Positions 19,608 through 28,542 of a DNA stretch of 64,000 bases are shown piece after piece. The first letter of the stretch is position 1, and every line of letters starts with the position of its first letter. A program made the position numbers and the translations under genes. The DNA comes from Nitrospira sp. (GTDB lineage: Bacteria; Nitrospirota; Nitrospiria; Nitrospirales; Nitrospiraceae). The notes below the pieces were generated by a model that searched no databases, was not told the origin of the DNA, and saw only the letters and a program-made list of their open reading frames with translations. The DNA lies in contig VGXC01000002.1 in assembly GCA_016873495.1 (NCBI GenBank), positions 1 through 64,000 on the forward strand. The letters run 5' to 3'.

Positions 19608-19856
19608 CTATACTTTTTCACTGCTTCGCAGGTATTTGCGAAGGCCTCGTTCGGTGAGTATCCCTTTCTCTTTGGCTTTCTTTGCCCAATAGCCCTGCGC
19701 CGCGACAAAGCTCTGCTTGAGCCGTTCACACTTGGCCGCCCGCAATGCCTCCTGGATCACCGCGCTGACCGTCTTGCCTTCTTCACGCGCCATCTCGTCC
19801 AGTTCTTTCGAGAGCGGCGGAGAAAGCGAAATAGTTTTCTTGACCACCCTGCCCAT
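19608..19856 (-). CDS. Orphan ribbon-helix-helix antitoxin
   Basis: An 82-residue protein with an N-terminal ribbon-helix-helix DNA-binding segment (KKTISLSPPLSKELDEMAREEG by key residues: the TISL strand and the helix after it), followed by a charged C-terminal arm that would contact a toxin. AGG seven bases before 19856 supports the start. A GTATG/CATAC palindrome lies just upstream. No toxin gene follows on this strand; the cassette region starts instead, so the partner seems to be lost. Confidence 0.7.
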   Translation of the reverse strand: MGRVVKKTISLSPPLSKELDEMAREEGKTVSAVIQEALRAAKCERLKQSFVAAQGYWAKKAKEKGILTERGLRKYLRSSEKV

Positions 19857-19870
19857 GATGCAACCTCGGT

Positions 19871-19885
19871 GTATGAAAAACATAC
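19871..19885. promoter_or_regulatory. Probable operator of the orphan antitoxin gene
   Basis: GTATG-AAAAA-CATAC is a perfect 5-5-5 inverted repeat 15 bases before the antitoxin ATG. Ribbon-helix-helix antitoxins usually repress their own operons through such sites. Confidence 0.5.
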
Positions 19886-19950
19886 CAGGGACTAAGCGGG
19901 TCGCCTACTACCTTTCTACCCTTTCTCAGCCCGGCCAGCCCGGCCTCTCA

Positions 19951-20011
19951 CTTCAGCCCCTCCCCGCCCATGCCCCCGCCGAAGCCTCCTTGCCCGCTGC
20001 CCCCGTCTGCA
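19951..20011 (-). pseudogene. Relic of a TPM-domain gene 3' end
   Basis: On the minus strand this segment encodes GQGGFGGGMGGEGLK and a stop, the same tail as the intact TPM-domain gene at 20761. The two DNA copies share long matches but differ at several third positions and by a 21-base gap. The rest of the paralogue is absent; the VapC gene begins to its right at 20015. Confidence 0.6.
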
Positions 20012-20014
20012 CCG

Positions 20015-20434
20015 CTATGGAAGCAACACGAATTTGCCGATCTTGGCGGGGCGATACACGGAGAAATCCTTCCGGTCCAACGTAAACACCCTCCTAATCT
20101 TTTCCCGCTCGGCAACCCGGACCAGCGCCGCATCGGCCAAGTCCATCGGCAAGGACCGGTATTTTTTCATGAGTTCCCGCATCCGCAGGAAATCCCCATC
20201 CCCCAGCGGAGCGAGCATGACCATGCCTTCGATGAGCATCTCCCATAAGGCCTCTTGCCCTTCCCAGGAGAAATGCAGCAAGTACATGGCCTCGGTCACC
20301 GCCGGCCACACCGTCACCAACGGATCGGTCAACTCGGTCAACGCTTTGACGCACAGATGATGGGCTTGATCGTTCTTGCTGAGGAGGGCCACGAGCGGAC
20401 CGGCATCGACCAGGATTGTGGATTTCACCGGCAC
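20015..20434 (-). CDS. vapC: VapC-type PIN-domain toxin
   Basis: A 139-residue PIN-domain ribonuclease. It has the N-terminal DAGPLVALL motif (D11), a central Glu in the VTEAMYLL helix and the C-terminal DLADAALV and FTLDRKDF acidic pairs that would bind Mg2+. VapC proteins cut tRNA or rRNA when not held by their antitoxin. It overlaps the antitoxin gene by 10 bases. It is flanked by a relic and the intact copy of the TPM gene tail, so the pair seems to have been inserted there. Confidence 0.85.
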   Translation of the reverse strand: MPVKSTILVDAGPLVALLSKNDQAHHLCVKALTELTDPLVTVWPAVTEAMYLLHFSWEGQEALWEMLIEGMVMLAPLGDGDFLRMRELMKKYRSLPMDLADAALVRVAEREKIRRVFTLDRKDFSVYRPAKIGKFVLLP

Positions 20435-20685
20435 TGCCTTGCGCGCAAGAGCTTTCGGAAGGCTTCCCCTGTTTGTTGAGATAAATCGGGCGGGCCGTTC
20501 TTAACGCATCCTAACAGATGCTTCATCGCCTGGTAGGGGGTACGTTGCCGTTCAGAAGAGGCGTCGTCTCCCATCAAGGTGGCGAGGGCGCTTCGAATGA
20601 CCTCGGACTTCGACTGGCGTCGTCGTTTGGCTAGACGAGAAACAAGATGGTCAAGTTCCGGCGAAAGTCTGATACTGGTCGCCAT
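20425..20685 (-). CDS. vapB: VapB-type ribbon-helix-helix antitoxin
   Basis: An 86-residue protein beginning MATSIRLSPELDHLVSRLAKRRR (residues 1-12 form the strand, the helix follows), a ribbon-helix-helix DNA-binding domain, with a C-terminal arm that probably blocks the PIN toxin. AAGGG seven bases before the ATG supports the start. The palindrome at 20710-20726 just upstream is the likely self-repression site. Confidence 0.85.
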   Translation of the reverse strand: MATSIRLSPELDHLVSRLAKRRRQSKSEVIRSALATLMGDDASSERQRTPYQAMKHLLGCVKNGPPDLSQQTGEAFRKLLRARQCR

Positions 20686-20709
20686 CGGTCGTCCCTTTCT
20701 TGTAGGACG

Positions 20710-20726
20710 GTATTGTAATACACAAT
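20710..20726. promoter_or_regulatory. Probable operator of the vapBC-like operon
   Basis: GTATTGTAATAC (20710-20721) is a perfect palindrome, and ATTGT-AATAC-ACAAT (20712-20726) overlaps it. A -10-like TACAAT on the minus strand lies inside, so binding would block transcription. Confidence 0.5.
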
Positions 20727-20760
20727 GGCTGTTTGCGCAACGAGTGCCAACGAAGCAGGC

Positions 20761-21489
20761 TCACTTCAACCCTTCTCCGCCCATGCCTCCGCCGAAGCCG
20801 CCGAAGTTGCCGCCGAAGCCGCCTTGACCGCAGCCCCAATATTCGCCGCGCCGGAGACGGCCAAAGGGATGGCGCAAGTCAGGACGGCTGATCCACCAGA
20901 GAAAGGCTAGCGCGCCGAAGCCGGTGAAGAGGGTCAGCACGATACCCAGCCCCTTCAGATGCGAGCGGGGCGGATCGCCGACCCGAATCTCCTGCGCCGC
21001 TGAGGCCAGGGCCACGGAGGTTCGATAGAGCCCTTCTTCAAACTGTCCATGCCGGAACGATGGCTCGATGTACTGTGTGCTGACTTGCTCCAAGATTTTC
21101 GGCGTGATCACGCCCAGGAGGCTCCGCCCCATCGTGATGGCCGCCTGTCTCTCCTCCACCGCCGCCAATACCAGCACCCCATGGCCCTTCTGGGCCGTCC
21201 CGATCCCCCAGCGTTGATAGAGAGCCTCCGCATAGTCGTTCGCGGTTTTGTAGGGCTTGATCGTCTTGACTGTGACGATCACCATCTCGACGCCGGTCTT
21301 CCGTTCCAAATCCTGACAGACGGACCGGATATTCGCCTTCCACTCGACCCCAACCACCCCCGCATGGTCTGTGACATAGCCCAGCGGTTCCGGCAGCGGC
21401 GTTTTCTCCCCAGGCAGGGCGAATGCCGGAGCGGCGGAACCAGCCCATGCCAGCATGAGAAACCAAGCTGTGAAAAGCGCCTTCACCAC
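20761..21489 (-). CDS. TPM-domain exported/membrane protein
   Basis: A 242-residue protein: signal peptide (about 1-24), a TPM (YgcG-type) domain at about 40-165 with YVTDHAGVV and the YAEALYQRWGIG and GVLVLAAVEERQA segments, one transmembrane helix near 180-200, and a Gly/Phe-rich tail GFGGNFGGFGGGMGGEGLK-like. TPM proteins are linked to membrane protein turnover and photosystem repair in other bacteria. Starts GTG at 21489 or 21486. A relic of a second copy of its tail lies at 19951. Confidence 0.8.
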   Translation of the reverse strand: MVKALFTAWFLMLAWAGSAAPAFALPGEKTPLPEPLGYVTDHAGVVGVEWKANIRSVCQDLERKTGVEMVIVTVKTIKPYKTANDYAEALYQRWGIGTAQKGHGVLVLAAVEERQAAITMGRSLLGVITPKILEQVSTQYIEPSFRHGQFEEGLYRTSVALASAAQEIRVGDPPRSHLKGLGIVLTLFTGFGALAFLWWISRPDLRHPFGRLRRGEYWGCGQGGFGGNFGGFGGGMGGEGLK

Positions 21490-22253
21490 TTGCCCTCCGC
21501 CTTCAATTGCTCCACCCGCTGAATCGCTCCTTCCAGCGAGGCAACGTACCGGTCGAAGAGCCTGGGCACTTCCAGCGGCCCAGGCGTGCTCTGGCCACGC
21601 TTCAGGCTTAACACTTCTCGAAATCCAGTCGGATCTATACCCAAGTGTGATTGAAGCTGATCGAGAAGTCCGTCGCTCTGAGCCGGCACGGACAGGCCCT
21701 TGATTCGCAAGAGACCCCTCAGGCAGGGCAAGAGAGAAGTCAGCGACAGGGGCAAGAGACTCAGAATGGCCTCCTGCTTACCGCCGCCTTCGACAAACCG
21801 CTGCCGCAGCCGGAGCAGATTGCCCCGCAGCTCCTGCTCATATTGCAGGCCAAGGTTGCGCTGATCCACGTGGAGTGTGGGAAAGGGATCGCGGCCGGCG
21901 AGCAAGACATGTAGCTCTTTGATTTCCAGATATTCGAGCGGAAACAGAACCGCCGAGGCCTGTAACTCTTGCTGCGTCAAAAATAGCGGCACGACGATGC
22001 GCTCTTTGCCCCAGCGTTTATGAATCTTCGCGTACTGTTCCAGCAATGCTGTGTCCTGCTTCGCGAGTAAGATGAGGATATTTAGATTGGACCGGTCCGG
22101 CAGGAACTCGTTACCCGCGGCGCTCCCATAGAGAATCACCGCCTCCAAGGCCTGGCCAAAGAGTTTTGTCACCTCTTCAAGATAAGACCGGAGTGTTTGC
22201 CGCACGTCGGCCGGCAGGTGCTTGGGGATCCCTTCCGTTGAATCCTGTCTCAT
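21483..22253 (-). CDS. Nucleotidyltransferase-fold protein lacking catalytic aspartates
   Basis: A 256-residue protein. Residues 30-70 form a Pol-beta-type nucleotidyltransferase core: VILYGSAAGNEFLPDRS then NLN where active enzymes have DxD. Two Mg2+-binding aspartates are thus replaced by asparagine, so catalysis is doubtful. The remainder is helical and may bind a partner or nucleotide. It overlaps the TPM gene by 7 bases. It could be a pseudo-enzyme with a regulatory or binding role. Confidence 0.7.
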   Translation of the reverse strand: MRQDSTEGIPKHLPADVRQTLRSYLEEVTKLFGQALEAVILYGSAAGNEFLPDRSNLNILILLAKQDTALLEQYAKIHKRWGKERIVVPLFLTQQELQASAVLFPLEYLEIKELHVLLAGRDPFPTLHVDQRNLGLQYEQELRGNLLRLRQRFVEGGGKQEAILSLLPLSLTSLLPCLRGLLRIKGLSVPAQSDGLLDQLQSHLGIDPTGFREVLSLKRGQSTPGPLEVPRLFDRYVASLEGAIQRVEQLKAEGKW

Positions 22254-22260
22254 CTTCTAT

Positions 22261-23541
22261 CTACGCCTCCCGCGCCGCTGCGTCCGCCGGCAACCGATCC
22301 GCATGGGGATCGGGCATGAACCCGGCAATCATCAACCGGTCCAATAGTCCGAATGGCGGCTCGGATCGAAACCCGGCCGTCGTGGCCAGCACCCGATAGC
22401 TCAACCGCTTGTTGCGATCCATGCCTTTGAATACCCGGTCGCGCAGGTAGCCCAGAAAGGGATTGCCCGTATTCCAGAAGAAGACCTGCTCGTCTGCCAA
22501 TTTCTGGAGCATGTTCACTTGCGGCCGCCGGACCCGCTCGTACTCGGCCAGACTGGAGGCCGACCAGTCGTTGCGCTCCAACCACCGGGGCACCAGATCG
22601 GCCAGCGCCATGGCATCCACCATCGCTTGCATCCGGCCCTGCGAGGCATGAGGATTGATCGCGTGCGCCGCGTCGCCGATCAGCACCGCCCCATCGGCCA
22701 CCCAGGTCTTGGCTTTAACCCGGCCCGTGGGCATGTAGGCGGTCTGCTTCCAGTCTACCAGACTTTTTGCCATTGGCTCCAAAGTCGGATCGATGGCCAG
22801 CCATCGTTTACGCAGCGCCTCGATACCCGCGTCCTTAATCTGCTGCATGGAGCCGGCAGGAATCATGTAGAACAGGTAGGCCTTGTCGCCTGCCGCAGGG
22901 AAAGCCCCGAGGATCGTCTTCTTCCCCACGAAATAGCGGGCCTCTTCCATCTCCTTGGGCCGCTCCAGGATGGCAATCAGATAACCCTCCGGATACATGT
23001 GCAGTTTGGCTGCAATGCCCAAGGCATCGCGCACCTTCGACAAGGCCCCGTCGGCCCCCACGACCAGCTTGGCCGAGACGGTCATGGCCTTGCTGTCACA
23101 TTCCACCTCCACGCCGACAACCCGATTCCCTTCGCGCAGCAGCCTCTTAAACGTGGCCCCGTACCGAAGGCTGCCTGGCGCCCGAGACTCCAACGCCTTC
23201 AAGATCGCATGGTGGGCCACGTTCGGCAGAGTCACCAACGCCCGGTTGTGCGGCGGCGGCAACATTCCGTAGTCCACGGTGCAAAGCCGTTCGCCACCCA
23301 CACGGCAGAAGTGAAAGTACCGCACCGGTCTGGTGGCATCCGCCGGCAGTTTGTCGAGTAGCCCCAGGCGATGCAAAATCTGTTGCCCGTTGGGTTGGAG
23401 AATCTCCCCGCGCAGGCCTCCGGGTGGGCCGGACGCCTGCTCCAGGACCTGCGCCTTGATCCCCTTCTGCGCCAACGCCAGGCCCAGCACCGCCCCGCCC
23501 CCGCCTGCGCCGATGACGACCACATCCGTCCGTTCTGTCAT
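22261..23541 (-). CDS. FAD-dependent monooxygenase (UbiH/PHBH-like)
   Basis: A flavoprotein hydroxylase of about 426 residues. It has the FAD dinucleotide motif GAGGGGAVLGLALA near residue 11, the DG/ADGALSKVRDALGI motif in the middle, and GDAAHAINPHASQGRM near residue 290, all diagnostic of group A flavin monooxygenases. These use NAD(P)H and oxygen to hydroxylate aromatic or polyene compounds; the substrate here is unknown. The ATG at 23541 is chosen; one at 23577 would overlap the upstream gene by 17 bases. Confidence 0.85.
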   Translation of the reverse strand: MTERTDVVVIGAGGGGAVLGLALAQKGIKAQVLEQASGPPGGLRGEILQPNGQQILHRLGLLDKLPADATRPVRYFHFCRVGGERLCTVDYGMLPPPHNRALVTLPNVAHHAILKALESRAPGSLRYGATFKRLLREGNRVVGVEVECDSKAMTVSAKLVVGADGALSKVRDALGIAAKLHMYPEGYLIAILERPKEMEEARYFVGKKTILGAFPAAGDKAYLFYMIPAGSMQQIKDAGIEALRKRWLAIDPTLEPMAKSLVDWKQTAYMPTGRVKAKTWVADGAVLIGDAAHAINPHASQGRMQAMVDAMALADLVPRWLERNDWSASSLAEYERVRRPQVNMLQKLADEQVFFWNTGNPFLGYLRDRVFKGMDRNKRLSYRVLATTAGFRSEPPFGLLDRLMIAGFMPDPHADRLPADAAAREA

Positions 23542-23560
23542 CGCAGCAGACACAGGGCCC

Positions 23561-24121
23561 TCATCGCCAATCCCCATACCGAACTTGGTCTTTCCACATG
23601 GACAGGAACTTCTCCCGTGCGCGGAGGCTGGTGACTGGGTCGGTGATCACGTCCAGCCGCTCGTCGTTATAGCGGTGGCCACTCGTGGTCTGATTCATCG
23701 AGCCGGAGGTATGGATCTCGTCGTCGATGACGACTTGCTTTAGATGCATGAGCCCGTCGTGCTGGTTGACCTTGATGGGAACGCCCGCCAACCTAAGCGT
23801 CTCTAACGCCGCCCGTTGCTTAGGGTCTTTGAGCTTTTCACGGTCGGTAATCACACGCACGTCCACCCCCCGCTTATGGGCGGACACCAAGGCGTGGACC
23901 ACCGGCGGGAAGGTGATGCCATACACCGCCACATAAATGTAGCGTTTGGCCTTGCCATAGAGAGCCACGAGCTTGTCGCCGGGCAAGTCCTCCGGCGCAT
24001 AGTAGAGTTCGATCGTCGCGGCGGCGGCGGTTGGAAGCGAAAAGACCGGCAGGGCCCAGCCGATCCCCAACAGCCCCAACAGTACAACCGACGCCAAACG
24101 CCGGGCAGGTAGAGATGTCAT
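23561..24121 (-). CDS. Exported phospholipase D-like protein
   Basis: A 186-residue single-domain phospholipase D-family protein with an N-terminal signal peptide (about 1-35). The active-site HxK motif is read as LMHLKQVVIDD followed by SGSMN, giving H-x-K-x4-D-x6-G-S-x-N. Such small exported members resemble bacterial endonucleases (Nuc/PLD type), working as dimers in the periplasm or outside. Its start is next to the stop of the 24125 gene, suggesting coupling. Confidence 0.85.
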   Translation of the reverse strand: MTSLPARRLASVVLLGLLGIGWALPVFSLPTAAAATIELYYAPEDLPGDKLVALYGKAKRYIYVAVYGITFPPVVHALVSAHKRGVDVRVITDREKLKDPKQRAALETLRLAGVPIKVNQHDGLMHLKQVVIDDEIHTSGSMNQTTSGHRYNDERLDVITDPVTSLRAREKFLSMWKDQVRYGDWR

Positions 24122-24124
24122 GTG

Positions 24125-24496
24125 TCAGTCTTCGAAGAGAGCGCGGAAGTGATCCTCGGACGATTCCCAGGCCTGCGGCGACGTTTTTTGGAGCCACTCT
24201 TTGAGGAAGGCCTTCTGGCCGGGAGTCAGCATTTGCTTGATCTGATGCGAGCGCCCCTGCAGCGGTTGCAGGAAGCCGGCCCGCTTGTTGAAGTCCAAGG
24301 TAGCGGTGCGGACATAGATGTTCGTGTAGGCCTCAGGCGCCTCCTCCCCGTCTCCCTGCACCCAGACGGAGAGAAACTTTTCCAGCTTGAGACCGGCGCT
24401 GTCCAGCGCCGGATCCGTATCGTGAAACAGCTCGTTTTCGGACTCTTTCAGCGGCACCGCTTCATTGTGTCGAAACAAGAAGTTCTGCTTCCACAT
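24125..24496 (-). CDS. Hypothetical protein
   Basis: A 123-residue soluble protein, with an acidic N-terminal half and a helical C-terminus (LKEWLQKTSPQAWE). GAAGGGG 12 bases before the ATG is the only ribosome-binding candidate. It is the first gene of a minus-strand run with the phospholipase D-like gene. It is divergent from the sulfur operon. Function unknown. Confidence 0.6.
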   Translation of the reverse strand: MWKQNFLFRHNEAVPLKESENELFHDTDPALDSAGLKLEKFLSVWVQGDGEEAPEAYTNIYVRTATLDFNKRAGFLQPLQGRSHQIKQMLTPGQKAFLKEWLQKTSPQAWESSEDHFRALFED

Positions 24497-24535
24497 GCAA
24501 TCACGAATCCCCTTCGTTGAATCCTTTGCCCAATC

Positions 24536-24553
24536 CGTGTCTCGTAGGACACG
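24536..24553. other. Hairpin in the divergent gap before the sulfur operon
   Basis: CGTGTC and GACACG pair around the 6-base loop TCGTAG. It may be a regulatory hairpin in the 5' end of either divergent transcript; no protein is known to bind it. Confidence 0.3.
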
Positions 24554-24604
24554 AAAAATGGGCCATACTGTAGGGGAAACCCTTGGAAAGTCAAGGCAGT
24601 CTCC

Positions 24605-24634
24605 TTGACAAGGGCTTGCAGAGTTTGTTAGCGT
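24605..24634 (+). promoter_or_regulatory. Possible promoter of the sulfur operon
   Basis: TTGACA at 24605-24610 is followed after 18 bases by TAGCGT. The -35 is perfect and the -10 is weak. It is the best candidate before the ThiS-like gene. Confidence 0.4.
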
Positions 24635-24675
24635 TTGAAACTTCTTTTCTCTCTCACGGACTCAGGAGCCGTTGC

Positions 24676-24872
24676 ATGCAGGTGAAAATCAACGGGAAAT
24701 CGGAGGAAGTCCAGGGCGCCACGGTTTTGGACCTCCTCAAAGCCAAGAATATCGACCCGCACATGGTCGCCGTCGAGTTGAACCACACGATACTGGAACG
24801 AGACCATCTGGGGACCGCCCACGTGAAGGACGGGGACCATCTGGAGTTTCTCTTTTATATGGGAGGTGGCCG

Positions 24873-24876
<4 letters not shown>
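24676..24876 (+). CDS. thiS: ThiS-like sulfur carrier protein
   Basis: A 66-residue ubiquitin-fold carrier. It has the N-terminal VKINGK strand, a helical middle and the C-terminal FLFYMGGGR. Sulfur carriers of the ThiS/MoaD/CysO type are adenylated and thiocarboxylated on a C-terminal Gly-Gly; here one Arg follows GGG, so trimming would be needed first, as in QbsE or HcyS-type carriers. AGGAG eight bases before the ATG supports the start. Its stop overlaps the TTG start of the cysteine synthase. The name thiS reflects the family, not proof of a role in thiamine synthesis. Confidence 0.85.
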
Positions 24877-25802
<926 letters not shown>

Positions 25803-25822
25803 TGGACAGTGATGGGGAAAGA

Positions 25823-25860
25823 GTGATGAGCACCGAGCGAGCGACCAGCCGACTCATCAC
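25823..25860. repeat. Inverted repeat between cysK-like and moeB-like genes
   Basis: GTGATGAG (25823-25830) pairs with CTCATCAC (25853-25860), with more TGATCAC-like words downstream. It may be a weak terminator or processing hairpin inside the operon. Confidence 0.45.
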
Positions 25861-25889
25861 GCATCACTGATCACACATCACGAGCCGTT

Positions 25890-26705
25890 ATGAATTTCAC
25901 CGACGAACAAGTTACCCGCTACAGCCGCCATATCCTCCTGCCCGAAGTGGGCGGGAAGGGGCAGAAAAAGATCGCCCAGTCGAAGATCCTGATCGTCGGC
26001 GCCGGCGGCCTCGGCTCCCCTGCCGCCTTCTACCTGGCCGCCGCCGGCGCGGGCACCATCGGATTGATCGACAGCGACCTGGTGGACCTCTCGAACCTCC
26101 AGCGGCAGGTCATTCACCAGACCCCAGATGTCGGCCGGCCCAAAGTGCTCTCGGCCAAGGAAAAGATCGAGGCGATCAACCCGGACGTGAAAGTCCTCAC
26201 CTATGAGGACCGGCTCGTGGCCAAGAACGCGCTGGAATTGATCCGTGCCTACGATGTCGTCATCGACGGCGTGGACAACTTCCCCGCCAAGTTCCTGATC
26301 AACGATGCCTGTTTCTTCGCCGAAAAGCCGCTGGTCCACGGTGGCATCCTGCGGTTCGACGGCCGCGTCACGACGATCATCCCGAAGAAGTCCGCCTGTT
26401 ACCGGTGCGTCTTCAAGACCCCGCCCCCGCCTGGCTTGGTCGCCAGTTGCCAGGAGGCCGGCGTGATCGGCGTGCTGGCCGGGATCATCGGCACCCTCCA
26501 GGCCACGGAAGCCCTGAAGCTGGTGCTGGGCATCGGCCGGCCGCTCACCGACCGAATGCTGGACTTCGATGCCCGCCGGACGACGTTCCGGGAGATCAAG
26601 ACCAAACGGAACCCGAACTGCCCGCTCTGCGGTTCCCATCCGACGATCACGGAGCTGTTCGACCATGAGCCGGAAGTTTGTGACTTGAAGCAGGTTGAGG
26701 CTTAG
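25890..26705 (+). CDS. moeB: E1-like sulfur-carrier adenylyltransferase (first copy)
   Basis: A 271-residue ThiF/MoeB/HesA-family enzyme that adenylates the C-terminal glycine of a sulfur carrier. The nucleotide loop GAGGLGS is at 37-43. Zinc ligands are C170 and C173 (CYRC) with C244 and C247 (CPLC). C187 lies in the SCQEAG segment, in the usual cysteine position. No rhodanese domain follows, unlike MOCS3. The gene at 28543 is a close paralogue. Each may serve one of the two carriers. Gene symbol by family. Confidence 0.85.
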   Translation: MNFTDEQVTRYSRHILLPEVGGKGQKKIAQSKILIVGAGGLGSPAAFYLAAAGAGTIGLIDSDLVDLSNLQRQVIHQTPDVGRPKVLSAKEKIEAINPDVKVLTYEDRLVAKNALELIRAYDVVIDGVDNFPAKFLINDACFFAEKPLVHGGILRFDGRVTTIIPKKSACYRCVFKTPPPPGLVASCQEAGVIGVLAGIIGTLQATEALKLVLGIGRPLTDRMLDFDARRTTFREIKTKRNPNCPLCGSHPTITELFDHEPEVCDLKQVEA

Positions 26706-26768
26706 GCCGAGGCTGAGCGTACTGACACACTTAACCTGAACCTTAGCCTTTCCTGAAGTGGTGATGTC

Positions 26769-28019
26769 ATGGCCAAAATGAAAGCGCTGATCTGCCGGGA
26801 ATGCGGGAAGGAATACCCGACCAAGGCGATCCACGTCTGCGAGCTCTGCTTCGGCCCGCTGGAAGTGAAATACAACTACGAGGAGATCAAGCAGAACATT
26901 TCCCGCAAGAAGATCGAGTCCGGACCACACAGCATGTGGCGGTATATCGACCTGCTGCCGGTCGAAGGCGCGCCCTCCGTCGGGCCCCATGCCGGCTTCA
27001 CTCCCATGGTGCGGGCGAAGAATCTGGGGGCCTTTCTGGGCCTGGACGAGCTGTACATCAAGAACGACACGGTCAACCATCCGACCCTCTCGTTCAAGGA
27101 CCGGGTTGTGGCCGTAGCCCTGACCCGGGCGAGGGAGCTGGGGTTCGAGACCGTGGCCTGCGCCTCGACCGGCAACCTGGCCAACTCCGTCGCGGCCCAT
27201 GCGGCGGCCGCCGGCATGCGCTGCTACGTGTTCATTCCCGGCGACCTGGAAGCGGCCAAGGTGCTGGGCAATCTGATTTACAAGCCCAACGTGGTGGAGG
27301 TCGAGGGCAACTACGACGACGTCAACCGTCTGTGCAGCGAGATCGCTGGCGAGCACAAGTGGGCCTTCGTGAACATCAACATCCGGCCTTACTATGCCGA
27401 AGGCTCTAAGACCCTGGCCTTCGAAACCGTCGAGCAATTGGGCTGGCGGGCGCCGGATCAAGTGGTGATCCCCATGGCGTCCGGCTCCCTGCTGACCAAA
27501 ATCAAAAAGGGCCTCCAGGAAATGGAAACCTTGGGACTGATCGGCAAGGTCAAGACCAAGATCAACGGGGCCCAAGCCGAGGGCTGCTCCCCGATCTCGA
27601 CGGCCTTCAAGGAAGGACGGGACTTCTTCCGGCCGGTGAAGCCGAAAACCATCGCCAAGTCGCTGGCGATCGGCAACCCGGCCGACGGCTACTATGCGCT
27701 GAAGGCCACGGCCGAGACCGGCGGGGCCATGGACATGGTGTCCGACGAGGAAGTGGTCGAGGGGATCAAGCTGCTGGCCCAAACCGAGGGGATCTTCGCG
27801 GAGACCGCCGGCGGCGTGACCATCGGGGTCCTGCAGAAGCTGGTCAAACAGGGCATCATCAAAAAAGGCGATGTGACCGTCGCCTACATCACCGGGAACG
27901 GGCTCAAGACACAGGAAGCGGTGATTGACGCGGTCGGCCGCCCCGTTCGTATCCAGCCCAGCCTGGTGAATTTCGAAAAGACCTTTAAGATGGGCAAGAA
28001 CGGAGGAGCCGACGCATGA
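26769..28019 (+). CDS. thrC: Threonine synthase-like PLP enzyme with zinc ribbon
   Basis: A 416-residue fold-type II PLP enzyme. It starts with a zinc ribbon (C9, C12, C24, C27), then LSFKDR with the PLP lysine K110 and [14 protein letters not shown]. Closest overall is the ThrC group that converts O-phosphohomoserine to threonine. Its place among sulfur-carrier genes is odd: the related reaction with a thiocarboxylate would give homocysteine. The genomic context supports that idea but the sequence does not decide it. Its stop overlaps the next ATG by four bases. Confidence 0.88.
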   Translation: MAKMKALICRECGKEYPTKAIHVCELCFGPLEVKYNYEEIKQNISRKKIESGPHSMWRYIDLLPVEGAPSVGPHAGFTPMVRAKNLGAFLGLDELYIKNDTVNHPTLSFKDRVVAVALTRARELGFETVACASTGNLANSVAAHAAAAGMRCYVFIPGDLEAAKVLGNLIYKPNVVEVEGNYDDVNRLCSEIAGEHKWAFVNINIRPYYAEGSKTLAFETVEQLGWRAPDQVVIPMASGSLLTKIKKGLQEMETLGLIGKVKTKINGAQAEGCSPISTAFKEGRDFFRPVKPKTIAKSLAIGNPADGYYALKATAETGGAMDMVSDEEVVEGIKLLAQTEGIFAETAGGVTIGVLQKLVKQGIIKKGDVTVAYITGNGLKTQEAVIDAVGRPVRIQPSLVNFEKTFKMGKNGGADA

Positions 28020-28291
28020 TCAAGGTCCGCATCCCGACCCCCTTGCGCCCACTGACCAAGGGTCAGGGGGAAGTCGAGGCGAAGGGAGCCAACATCGAGG
28101 AGATGGTCGATCATTTGGAGGGTGCGCACCCGGGCATCAAGGGCCGGCTTTGCGACGAAAAGGGTGAACTGCGCCGGTTCGTAAACATTTACGTGAACGA
28201 AGAAGATATCCGGTTTCTCAAGGGCAAAGACACGACCTTAAAGGATGGGGACGAAGTGTCCATCGTGCCGGCGATCGCGGGAGGCAACTAA
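28016..28291 (+). CDS. MoaD/CysO-like sulfur carrier
   Basis: A 91-residue ubiquitin-fold carrier of the CysO/MoaD type: [16 protein letters not shown] start, [12 protein letters not shown] centre, and a C-terminal [10 protein letters not shown]. The active Gly-Gly is followed by one Asn, which must be removed for thiocarboxylation. It overlaps the threonine-synthase-like gene by four bases (ATGA) and ends immediately before the NIL-domain gene, so all three should be co-translated. CysO donates sulfur for cysteine in Mycobacterium; the acceptor here may be cysteine or homocysteine. Confidence 0.88.
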   Translation: MIKVRIPTPLRPLTKGQGEVEAKGANIEEMVDHLEGAHPGIKGRLCDEKGELRRFVNIYVNEEDIRFLKGKDTTLKDGDEVSIVPAIAGGN

Positions 28292-28531
28292 ATGCCCAGC
28301 TTGCGCTTCCACATCCGCTTCCCGGAACAAAAGATCAAGGAACCGATCATCTATCAGATCGGCCATGAGTACAAGGTCGTCACCAACGTCCGGCGGGCCG
28401 ACGTGCGCGAGACCACCGGCTGGATGGACGTTGAGCTGACCGGCGAGACCGGCGAAATCGAACGGGCGGTCGATGGACTCAGGAAGAAGGGGGTCCTCGT
28501 GGACCCGATCGAGCTGAACGTGGTGGAGTAA
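28292..28531 (+). CDS. NIL-domain protein
   Basis: A 79-residue stand-alone NIL domain (strand RFHIRFPEQKIKEPIIY and helix ... ELTGETGEIERAVDGLRKKGV by its key residues). NIL domains occur at the end of methionine-importer ATPases and, in anaerobes, in proteins tied to homocysteine synthesis. Its start is the base after the carrier's stop. The setting suggests methionine or homocysteine sensing or sulfur handling; the exact role is inferred. Confidence 0.85.
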   Translation: MPSLRFHIRFPEQKIKEPIIYQIGHEYKVVTNVRRADVRETTGWMDVELTGETGEIERAVDGLRKKGVLVDPIELNVVE

Positions 28532-28542
28532 GCGCCGCACCG

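Noticed and set aside
25878-27782. A 634-residue open frame on the minus strand opposite the moeB- and thrC-like genes
   Set aside because: It spans two well-supported plus-strand genes, and its composition (His, Asp, Gly, Arg) is that of an antisense frame.
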